Assembly (NCBI GenBank): GCA_018065965.1
Contig: JAGHSH010000203.1
Span: 1 to 5,213, forward strand
Reading direction: 5' to 3'
DNA length: 5,213 nucleotides
Source of the DNA: Candidatus Apopatocola equi
GTDB lineage: Bacteria > Bacillota > Clostridia > Oscillospirales > Oscillospiraceae
Positions 1 to 4,815 of the stretch are shown here, in pieces. Below the pieces are notes generated by a model. It had not been told where the DNA came from, ran no database searches, and saw nothing but the letters and a program-made list of their open reading frames with translations. The position numbers were made by a program, and so were the translations under genes. Position 1 is the stretch's first letter, and the number at the start of each line of letters is the position of its first letter.

Positions 1-696
1 TCTGTGGACTACAAGGCCGCCAAGATCGACAAGCTGGGCGAGACGGCCCGCGTGGGCCGCAAGCTGGGCGACAGCATGGCACTGACCGTGTATCTGCACG
101 TGCTGCGTATGTTTGCCAACGCCTGGAATCCCAAGTGCGTGGGCGGCGACGGCAAAAGCTGGGCTGCCGCCGACCATCCTGTGGCCTCCCTGGGCAGCAA
201 CGGCCGCAGCTTTGTGCCCGACCCCGAAGCCGGTACCTATAACAATACGACCACCGATGCGCTGTCCGTCAGCGCCATTACCGCTGCCCAGAGCCGCATG
301 AACCATTTCGTGACCCCCGACGGTCTGCCCTTCCTCTGCGATCTGGACACGGTGCTCATCTCCCCCGAGCTGGAGGAGAAGGCCAAGCGTATGTTCGGCG
401 AGAACGCCCGTCTGGCTCCCACCCTTGACCCCGAGAGCGGCAGCAACGGCGCGAACCCCGTTTACGGTATGCGCTATCTGGTCATGGGCGGCGGCAATGA
501 CGGCTTCGGCCCCAAGCAGTGGGTCGTGTGCGACCGCAGACTGATGTAGGAGCTGGTGAACATCGTTTACAACACCAAGCCCGTGGTCATGCAGTCCCAG
601 GAGGACAACCCCCTCAAGGATATCTACACCGCCTACGCCGACTTCGGCTCCGGCTGGGGTGACGCCCGCATGATCATGTTCGGCAATCCCGCCTGA
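1..696 (+). CDS. Major capsid protein, C-terminal part (5' end outside window), interrupted by an in-frame TAG
   Basis: This would form the icosahedral shell of the phage head. The frame is open from base 1 and the first 182 visible codons run to a TAG at 547-549. The same frame then continues for 48 more codons to a TGA at 694-696. Recognisable parts (visible-residue numbers) are the Asn-Thr-Thr-rich stretch leading into 'DALSVSAITAAQSRM' (about 81-100), 'GLPFLCDLDTVLISPELEEK' (about 111-128) and 'NPVYGMRYLVMGG' (about 152-164). This order matches the C-terminal half of Mu gpT-like / HK97-fold capsid proteins: a helix, a strand giving the 'LISPELE' element, then a strand after 'NPVYG'. The tail after the TAG ends 'GWGDARMIMFGNPA', a normal-looking capsid C-terminus, so it belongs to the gene. 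The capsid call rests on family resemblance and on the position before adaptor and tail genes. The amber codon could be recoded, read through, a nonsense mutation or a sequencing error. Confidence 0.75.
547..549 (+). other. In-frame amber (TAG) codon inside the capsid gene
   Basis: The codon sits between Leu-Met and Glu-Leu-Val-Asn-Ile-Val-Tyr in an otherwise continuous frame. A single C-to-T change from CAG (Gln) would create it, and Gln would fit the surrounding helix-like sequence. No other in-frame TAG occurs in the roughly 1,400 codons of the other genes, and every visible gene end is TGA. AGGAG at 548-552 lies just before a GTG at 556, so reinitiation giving a 46-residue fragment is conceivable, but the spacing of 3 bases is poor. 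Confidence 0.85.
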
Positions 697-700
697 TGAC

Positions 701-751
701 GGAGCGGGGCGGAGCCGCTCCCGGCAGGGAACGGACTCCGTCCCGGAGCGG
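701..751 (+). promoter_or_regulatory. Two competing hairpins in the gap after the capsid gene
   Basis: GGAGCGG occurs at 701-707 and again at 745-751, and a single complement CCGCTCC lies between them at 715-721. The complement can pair with the first copy (7 bp, 7-base loop) or with the second (7 bp). The second pairing encloses another hairpin, 727-729/742-744 plus 731-734/738-741 with a 3-base ACT loop and one bulged A. The two folds exclude each other. No run of T follows either, so this is not a standard intrinsic terminator. It could protect the capsid mRNA 3' end or tune translation of the next gene, whose ribosome-binding site begins 16 bases downstream. The function is inference. Confidence 0.45.
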
Positions 752-766
752 GAACACGGAAACAGC

Positions 767-773
767 AAAGGAG
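767..773 (+). promoter_or_regulatory. Ribosome-binding site that sets a TTG start
   Basis: AAAGGAG lies 9 bases upstream of TTG at 783. No ATG or GTG in this frame has a comparable site, so TTG is chosen as the start of the 70-residue gene. Confidence 0.7.
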
Positions 774-782
774 TGACGAGAA

Positions 783-995
783 TTGGCATTTGAGGAATAT
801 GCCTGTGTGCGCGATCTGGAGGTGGAGGGACGGCTGCAGCTGGACGATGAAAACGTGGCGGGCTGTCTCATCAGCCGTCCGGATGCTGCCTGCCGCAGGG
901 GCGAGCCTCCCTCCGCGGAGGAATTCGCGGCCTGTGTGCGGCTGCTGAACGAGGTCAAGGAAAAGCTGAATGCGCTTGTGGGAGCGCTGACCTGA
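783..995 (+). CDS. Small phage structural protein, possibly head fibre/decoration
   Basis: The protein has 70 residues and starts at TTG behind a good AAAGGAG site. The N-terminal part 'VRDLEVEGRLQLDD' (9-22) looks like a short beta-rich 'L-V-G-L' element. The C-terminal part (44-69) is a probable amphipathic helix, 'SAEEFAACVRLLNEVKEKLN', ending in 'ALVGALT'. This plan, a beta segment followed by an 'EEF..L...L' helix, resembles short phage head-fibre proteins, which often sit right after the capsid gene. The similarity is weak and I do not claim a firm family. It has four cysteines (8, 28, 37, 51), many for its size. The next gene follows after 11 bases and its ribosome-binding site begins at this gene's stop codon, so the two are probably co-translated. 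Confidence 0.65.
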   Translation: MAFEEYACVRDLEVEGRLQLDDENVAGCLISRPDAACRRGEPPSAEEFAACVRLLNEVKEKLNALVGALT

Positions 996-1006
996 AAGGA
1001 GAGAAG

Positions 1007-1285
1007 ATGGAATACAGGATCGAAGCGGTGAAAACCCTCACGCTGGGCACCGCCGAAACGGAGCTGGAGCTGGGCTGCGGCGGCTTCCTGCTGCAGAACA
1101 ACAGCGAGAGCGCGGTGCTTTATTTTAAGGAGAAGGCCTATGACGGCGCGGCCGTTACGGCGGCAAACGGCTTCGCGCTGCGCCCCGGCGAGACCATGCA
1201 CACGGTGCTCTGCGGCCGCACGCTCTCCCTCGCTGCCTCTGCGGCAAACACGGCAGCGGCGGTTCTGCTGCTGAAAGCGGTCTGA
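1007..1285 (+). CDS. Small beta-rich virion protein (putative head decoration), function not certain
   Basis: The protein has 92 residues and an ATG start 5 bases after GGAG (998-1001). It alternates short strands and turns: 'KTLTLGTAETELEL', 'GGFLLQNNSESAVLYFKE', 'GFALRPGETMHTVLCGRTLSLAAS', 'AAVLLLKAV'. The pattern 'LLQNNS...AVLYF' then 'NGFALRPGET' is that of small beta-sandwich proteins found beside capsid genes in many phages, where a hydrophobic strand is followed by an 'N-G-x-x-L-x-P-G' turn. It has no signal peptide or membrane segment. The location between capsid and adaptor genes suggests an outer-capsid decoration or a head-completion role. That role comes from context, not from a recognised catalytic or binding motif. 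Confidence 0.65.
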   Translation: MEYRIEAVKTLTLGTAETELELGCGGFLLQNNSESAVLYFKEKAYDGAAVTAANGFALRPGETMHTVLCGRTLSLAASAANTAAAVLLLKAV

Positions 1286-1294
1286 GGTGAAGGC

Positions 1295-1828
1295 ATGACG
1301 CTGGGAGAGGCAAAGGAGCAGGTACTCCGGCTGCTGGACGAGTACGGCGGCGGAGACACGGAGCTGGAGGAGCGGATCGGCGGACTCATCGATCTGGGAC
1401 AGAAGCGGCTGGCCGGTATTCAGAAAACCGTGAAGGCTGTGGAGCTGGACTGCGCTCAGACCGAGTGGGAGCTGCCGGAGGACGCACTGGGCTTTTACCG
1501 GCTGTGGGTCAACGGCAGACAGGTGCGCACGCCCCGCCGGATCGGCGGGAAGCTGGTGCTGCCTGCCGGGGCAAAAAGCGCCGTGCTGGAATACTTCCGT
1601 CTGCCTGCGAGGGTGGACGACACGACGGAGGACACGGCGGAGCTGGAGCTTTCGGAGAGCGCGGCGGCCTGCCTGTCCTATCTGGTGGCGGGAGAGCTGC
1701 TGTGCGCGGATATGGTGCAGGACGGCAGCGCCCTGCTGGCCATCTATGAGAGAATGGCCGCCGAGCTGGACAGGACGCTGCCCGGGGAGGGAAGAGTGGT
1801 CAACGGATTTTTCGGAGGGAGAAGGTGA
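1295..1828 (+). CDS. Head-tail adaptor/connector-like protein
   Basis: The protein has 177 residues. ATG lies 5 bases after GAGGTG (1284-1289), 9 bases beyond the previous stop. The N-terminal helix (1-45: 'MTLGEAKEQVLRLLDEYGGG', then 'LIDLGQKRLAGIQK') is followed by a beta-rich middle ('WELPEDALGFYRLWVNGRQV', 58-77; 'KLVLPAG', 86-92; 'AVLEYFRLPARVDDTTEDT', 96-114). A helical C-terminal half follows ('ELELSESAAACLSYLVAGEL', 116-135, to 'YERMAAELDRTLPG', 151-164). This arrangement, strand 'EYFRLP', then 'ELELSE', then a helix and a 'Y..M..EL' helix, is seen in podovirus gp4-like and clostridial phage adaptor proteins that join the portal to the tail. The position after the capsid genes supports this. 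The portal itself is outside the window, so the partner is inferred. Confidence 0.65.
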   Translation: MTLGEAKEQVLRLLDEYGGGDTELEERIGGLIDLGQKRLAGIQKTVKAVELDCAQTEWELPEDALGFYRLWVNGRQVRTPRRIGGKLVLPAGAKSAVLEYFRLPARVDDTTEDTAELELSESAAACLSYLVAGELLCADMVQDGSALLAIYERMAAELDRTLPGEGRVVNGFFGGRR

Positions 1829-1832
1829 AGGA

Positions 1833-2282
1833 ATGGAGAAAAAGGCGTGGCAGACGCTGTTGGCAGCGGTGCTGGCGGCTGTGAGCGCTTATGCCCGGGA
1901 GCTGCTGATCCCCGTGCTGGTACTTTTTGCGGTGATGCTGCTGGATTACGGCACCGGCGTGGCGGTGGCATGGAAGAACTGTGAGCTGTCATCCCGGACG
2001 GGTCTGATAGGCATCGTGAAAAAGGTCGGGTATCTGGCCGTAGTGTCGGTGGGCTCAGTGCTGGATTATATCCTGCGCATTTCCGGGGAGAGACTGGGCC
2101 GGGAGCTGCCCCTGAGCAATTATTTCGGTCTGCTGGTGACGATCTGGCTGATCATCAACGAATGTATTTCCATCCTGGAGAATGCGGATGCGCTGGGGCT
2201 GCCTGTACCTGCCTTCGTGGGCGCGGCGCTGGAGAGACTGAAGAAGAGAAGCGAGGAGGAAACTCCCGGGGAGCAGGTATGA
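1833..2282 (+). CDS. Phage holin (phage_holin_4 / toxin-secretion holin family)
   Basis: A holin forms lesions in the host inner membrane at the end of infection and lets the endolysin reach the wall. This protein has 149 residues, normal for the family. Hydrophobic segments lie at about 6-20, 24-47, 57-82 and 95-116. The diagnostic motifs are 'DYGTGVAVAWKN' (38-49), 'SSRTGLIGIVKKVGYL' (53-68) and 'NECISILENADALGLPVP' (109-126), followed by a charged C-terminus (134-149) rich in Lys, Arg and Glu. I chose ATG at 1833, 4 bases after the previous stop, with GAAGG 7 bases upstream; a GTG/ATG extension further upstream would overlap the adaptor gene heavily. Its TGA overlaps the ATG of the next virion gene (2279). 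No endolysin is visible beside it, which is unusual because holin and endolysin genes are commonly adjacent. Confidence 0.92.
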   Translation: MEKKAWQTLLAAVLAAVSAYARELLIPVLVLFAVMLLDYGTGVAVAWKNCELSSRTGLIGIVKKVGYLAVVSVGSVLDYILRISGERLGRELPLSNYFGLLVTIWLIINECISILENADALGLPVPAFVGAALERLKKRSEEETPGEQV

Positions 2283-4225
2283 GCAGTATCAGAACGACGG
2301 TGTACGGCACGTTCCGGGGCGCGGACTTCTCCACGGATCCGAGTCTGGTGGAAAAATCACGCTCGCCCCTCTGCACCAACATATGGGCGGATGCAGGCGG
2401 TATGCCGGAGAAGCGGCCGGGCTGGCGGATGCTGCAGGAGCTGAGCGGGACGGTGTACGGTCTGTTCTCGCTGGAGGGCGAGCTGCTGGCCCATGTGGGG
2501 GACAAGCTGTACCGCTGGACGGAAAACGCGGCACAGGCCCCTGCAGCGCTTCTCAGCGGCCTTACGGAGCACAAGAGCCGGGGCGTGAGCATGGGCGGGA
2601 AGCTGTGGATCGTCACCGGCGGGGAGTACATCTGCTATGACGGACAGACGGCCTCCCGGGATTTCACCTGCTATGTGCCAACGATCCTGATCGCCAAGAG
2701 CCCGGCGGGCGGCGGCACGCCCTATGAGGACGTCAACCTTTTGACGCCGTACCGGAAGGAGAGCTTCCAGACGGACGGAGAGAGCCGGGTGTTTCATCTT
2801 GCCGGGAGCATCGATCAGAGCGGAACCGTGACGGTACGCATAGACGGAGAGACGCAGAGCGGCGGCTACAGCGTGGACAGAGCGGCGGGCACCGTGACCT
2901 TCGACAGCGCCCCGGCGGCTCCGGAAGCGGGCAGCGCCGACCGTGTGGAGATCGAATACCCCCACACGGTGGAGGGCTACCGGGCCACCATAGACGGCTG
3001 CAGCATCATCGGCACCTACGGCATCGGCGGTGATAACCGGCTGACGCTCTCGGGGAATCCGGCCTATCCGAACCGGGACTGGATCAGCGGCTTCAAGGAG
3101 CCGACCTACTTCCCCGACCGGGGCTACAGCGTGCTGGGCAGTGAGGAGAGCGCCATCATGGGCTACTGCCGCATCGGGAGCTATCAGGGCATCGTGAAGG
3201 AGGACAAGACCGGCGAGGCGACCGTGTTCTTCCGCAGCGGAGAGATCGGCAGCGACGGCGAGGCGCTCTTTACCACCCGGCAGGCGCTCTCCGGCGTGGG
3301 AGCGGTGGCACCGGGGAGCTTCGGGAACCTGCTGGACGATCCGCTGTTCCTCGGTCAGACCGGCGTGTTCGGCGTGAGCATCTCGGACATGAGCGGGCAG
3401 CGGGTGAGCCAGAACCGAAGCTGGTTCCTGAACGCGAAGCTCCGGGAGGAGAATCTGCGGGAGGCGGAGGCGGCGGTCTGGAACGGCCTGTACCTGCTCG
3501 CCTTCTCCAATGGGCATGTGTATGTGCTGGACGCCAGACAGGAGAAGAGCTACCGCAGCGCGGCGCTGGGAGACTTCGTATACGAGGCGTACTACTGGGA
3601 GAACATCCCGGCGGTGTGCTGGCTGAGTCTGGGCGAGGCGCTCTACTTAGGGACGGCGGACGGGAAGCTGTGCAGGCTCAACAGCGACGACCACACGGTG
3701 AACCGGTACAACGACAACGGCGAGGCCATCAGCGCGGTGTGGGCCACGAAATACGACGATGACGGCACGCCGGGCTACTTCAAGACGCTGATGAAGAAGG
3801 GCTGCTGCGTGACGCTGAAGCCGGCGGCGAGAAGCTCCGGCACGGTATACTTCCGCACCGACCGGACGGAGGGAACGGAGAAGGCCGTGGCCACAGACAC
3901 CATGGACATCTTCAGCTTTGACGATATCGATTTTGCCCGTTTCACCTTCAGCAGCGACGACGGCCCCCAGGAGATCTTCTTCAACCACAAGGAGAAGAAC
4001 TACAAGCGGCTGCAGATCATCGTGCGCAACGCGGTGGTGAACGAGGGCTTCGGCGTGTACCAGATCACGAAATTCTACGTGGTGGGCAACTTCGCCAAGG
4101 GGCGGAGCAAGAGCGTGAGCAGCGAGAGTGATCTGGCCAGTGATGAGCAGGTGGAGCTGAGCTTCCGGGAGAGCTACGAGGAGATCTTCGGAGCGGGAAG
4201 CTGGGAAGGAGAAAGCGCCGATTGA
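2279..4225 (+). CDS. Large virion protein, probable short-tail nozzle (gp10/gp12-like)
   Basis: The protein has 648 residues. ATG at 2279 overlaps the holin TGA (ATGA) and lies 5 bases after GGGGAG (2268-2273); the same frame is open further upstream inside the holin gene, but no better start exists there. The N-terminus has the motif 'FRGADFSTDPSLV' (12-24), then 'SPLCTNIWADAGGMPEKRPG' (29-48). An Asn-rich virion entry motif ending in 'EKRPGWR' is typical of T7 gp12 and P22 gp10-type tail proteins, which are beta-propeller-like. Repeated beta units follow: 'GTVYGLFSLEGELLAHVGDK' (57-76), 'GGKLWIVTGGEYICYDGQ' and later 'NGLYLLAFSNGHVYVLDARQ', 'GEALYLGTADGKLCRLNSDD'. These 'L-x-x-x-G-x-L-Y' blades fit a propeller. 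It has no signal peptide, membrane segment or visible enzyme motif. It would sit at the tail tip below the adaptor and gate DNA exit. The nozzle role is inference; a different tail hub or stopper protein is possible. Confidence 0.6.
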   Translation: MSSIRTTVYGTFRGADFSTDPSLVEKSRSPLCTNIWADAGGMPEKRPGWRMLQELSGTVYGLFSLEGELLAHVGDKLYRWTENAAQAPAALLSGLTEHKSRGVSMGGKLWIVTGGEYICYDGQTASRDFTCYVPTILIAKSPAGGGTPYEDVNLLTPYRKESFQTDGESRVFHLAGSIDQSGTVTVRIDGETQSGGYSVDRAAGTVTFDSAPAAPEAGSADRVEIEYPHTVEGYRATIDGCSIIGTYGIGGDNRLTLSGNPAYPNRDWISGFKEPTYFPDRGYSVLGSEESAIMGYCRIGSYQGIVKEDKTGEATVFFRSGEIGSDGEALFTTRQALSGVGAVAPGSFGNLLDDPLFLGQTGVFGVSISDMSGQRVSQNRSWFLNAKLREENLREAEAAVWNGLYLLAFSNGHVYVLDARQEKSYRSAALGDFVYEAYYWENIPAVCWLSLGEALYLGTADGKLCRLNSDDHTVNRYNDNGEAISAVWATKYDDDGTPGYFKTLMKKGCCVTLKPAARSSGTVYFRTDRTEGTEKAVATDTMDIFSFDDIDFARFTFSSDDGPQEIFFNHKEKNYKRLQIIVRNAVVNEGFGVYQITKFYVVGNFAKGRSKSVSSESDLASDEQVELSFRESYEEIFGAGSWEGESAD

Positions 4226-4251
4226 AAGCCGCTGCGCGGGCTTTCAATCGG
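4218..4251 (+). repeat. Inverted repeat (13 bp stem) spanning the stop codon of the tail gene
   Basis: A perfect 13-bp stem with an 8-base loop (4231-4238). The left arm contains the last codons and the TGA (4223-4225) of the upstream gene. The following bases are GGGAGGATAC, with no T-run, so it does not look like a standard intrinsic terminator. Confidence 0.8.
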
Positions 4252-4259
4252 GGAGGATA

Positions 4260-4303
4260 CTCGCGCTCATCGCAGCGGCCATAGCCGCTTTGGTCGGCGC
4301 GAG
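4260..4303 (+). repeat. Long imperfect hairpin
   Basis: Outer stem CTCGCGC/GCGCGAG (4260-4266/4297-4303), a middle section with three G-U pairs and two mismatches, and inner stem AGCGGC/GCCGCT (4274-4279/4284-4289) with a CATA loop. Confidence 0.7.
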
Positions 4304-4322
4304 GGCGCACGGTAAGTGCGCC
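4304..4322 (+). repeat. Short hairpin, GGCGCAC/GTGCGCC
   Basis: A 7-bp perfect stem with a GGTAA loop. It starts on the base after the previous hairpin ends, so the two stems could stack end to end. Confidence 0.65.
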
Positions 4323-4329
4323 TCAGAGA

Positions 4330-4360
4330 ATTTTTGTCCGGGCAGAGCCCGGGCAAAAAT
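4330..4360 (+). repeat. Strong inverted repeat with T-run before and A-run after the GC core
   Basis: The 14-pair stem (13 Watson-Crick plus one G-U at 4337/4353) has a 3-base AGA loop. Its arms carry TTTTTG on the left and CAAAAA on the right, so neither strand has a T-run after the stem. This is the opposite of a bidirectional terminator (A-run, stem, T-run). Confidence 0.85.
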
Positions 4361-4371
4361 GACAGGGATCT

Positions 4372-4395
4372 GTTTTGCCATTGCGATGGCAAAAC
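4372..4395 (+). repeat. Inverted repeat GTTTTGCCAT/ATGGCAAAAC
   Basis: A perfect 10-bp stem with a TGCG loop. Its arms share the TTTTGCC-like / GGCAAAA outline of the preceding hairpin at 4330-4360. Confidence 0.8.
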
Positions 4396-4428
4396 TCTGC
4401 GAGGCAGCAGAAAAGAAAGGAGGAGACA

Positions 4429-4815
4429 ATGGGTAAATACGTAAGCATCGGGCAGCTGCGGCAGCAGACCGGGCGAGCTTTTGCAAGTCTGAAGGTCTAC
4501 ATGGACAAATCGGTGCGGGATCCGATCATGAGTGTGGCGATGCAGGCAAAGGCACTGGCGGACAGTGTAGTGCAGAGAGCCAACGCAGGAGAGTTCAACG
4601 GCGCGAGAGGCCCACAGGGCGTGCCGGGGCCGAGAGGCGCGGACGGAGCGCAGGGACAGGACGGCAGACAAGGAGAGCAGGGGGAACCGGGGCCTGCGGG
4701 AAGAGACGGCCGTACCCCGGTGCGCGGCACAGACTACTGGACGGCAGAGGACAGGGCGCAGACCGTCAGCGATGTGCTGCAGGCGCTGCCGGTGTGGGAA
4801 GGAGGGAGCTACTGA
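4429..4815 (+). CDS. Collagen-like phage fibre protein
   Basis: The protein has 128 residues. ATG at 4429 follows a strong AAAGGAGG (4416-4423) at 5-base spacing; an upstream TTG at 4375 in the same frame is rejected because it lies within a hairpin and lacks this site. The N-terminal part (1-56) is polar and probably helical ('SIGQLRQQTGRAFASLKVYM', 6-25, then 'VAMQAKALADSVVQRANAGE'), likely a trimerising or virion-anchoring segment. Residues 58-96 form 13 unbroken Gly-X-Y triplets, ending in 'GRDGRT'. The tail 'TPVRGTDYWTAEDRAQTVSD' (96-115) is a common end of gut-phage collagen-like proteins. Such proteins form thin triple-helical rods at the tail tip or on the capsid. Its TGA shares a base with the ATG of the next gene, which suggests joint production of two fibre components. 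Confidence 0.85.
   Translation: MGKYVSIGQLRQQTGRAFASLKVYMDKSVRDPIMSVAMQAKALADSVVQRANAGEFNGARGPQGVPGPRGADGAQGQDGRQGEQGEPGPAGRDGRTPVRGTDYWTAEDRAQTVSDVLQALPVWEGGSY
4600..4716 (+). repeat. Collagen-like Gly-X-Y coding repeat, 13 triplets
   Basis: Codes GAR GPQ GVP GPR, then GAD GAQ GQD GRQ, then GEQ GEP GPA GRD GRT. Every third residue is Gly without a break, and charged and Gln-rich X/Y positions predominate. Only a few Pro residues occur, as is usual for bacterial and phage collagen-like rods, which lack hydroxyproline. Confidence 0.95.

Larger units (their letters stand above)
4218..4404 (+). ncRNA. Candidate structured RNA: four hairpins plus an enclosing stem, before the collagen-like gene
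   Basis: This stretch can fold almost completely, in order: stem 4218-4230/4239-4251 (13 bp); long stem 4260-4279/4284-4303 (18 pairs, two mismatches, CATA loop); stem 4304-4310/4316-4322 (7 bp, GGTAA loop); and an outer stem 4321-4323/4402-4404 plus 4324-4328/4395-4399 that encloses two hairpins, 4330-4343/4347-4360 (14 pairs) and 4372-4381/4386-4395 (10 bp). The outer stem competes by one or two bases with its neighbours. Four G-U pairs (4267/4296, 4270/4293, 4272/4291, 4337/4353) are G-U on the + strand and would be A-C on the - strand, so the + strand RNA is the better folder. The element ends 12 bases before the AAAGGAGG site of the next gene. No riboswitch or known RNA family is recognised. 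It may be a cis regulator, a processed RNA or a mobile repeat. Confidence 0.45.

Noticed and set aside
2162..2278. Upstream extension of the large tail protein inside the holin gene
   Set aside because: The extension would read the holin 3' end in another frame as Cys/Gly/Arg-rich sequence. The ATGA overlap at 2279 with GGGGAG is a typical coupled start and leads directly into the conserved N-terminal motif.
2357..3517. Long - strand open frame (386 codons) opposite the large tail gene
   Set aside because: Arg/Ala/Pro/His-rich translation with no recognisable motif. It is a by-product of GC-rich codons on the + strand, where a strongly motif-supported gene lies.
4330..4360. Intrinsic bidirectional terminator
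   Set aside because: The T-run precedes and the A-run follows the GC core on both strands, so no U-tract follows the hairpin in either transcript.
4375..4428. TTG-initiated N-terminal extension of the collagen-like protein
   Set aside because: The TTG lies in the arm of a perfect hairpin without a ribosome-binding site, while ATG 4429 has AAAGGAGG at good spacing.
4244..4486. - strand 80-codon frame covering the hairpin region
   Set aside because: Its translation simply reads the inverted repeats, and it overlaps the start of the collagen-like gene. No reason to prefer it over structured non-coding sequence.
4600..4716. CRISPR-like or tandem DNA repeat
   Set aside because: The periodicity is the 9-base Gly-X-Y codon pattern of a collagen-like protein; the DNA units are not identical and there are no spacers.
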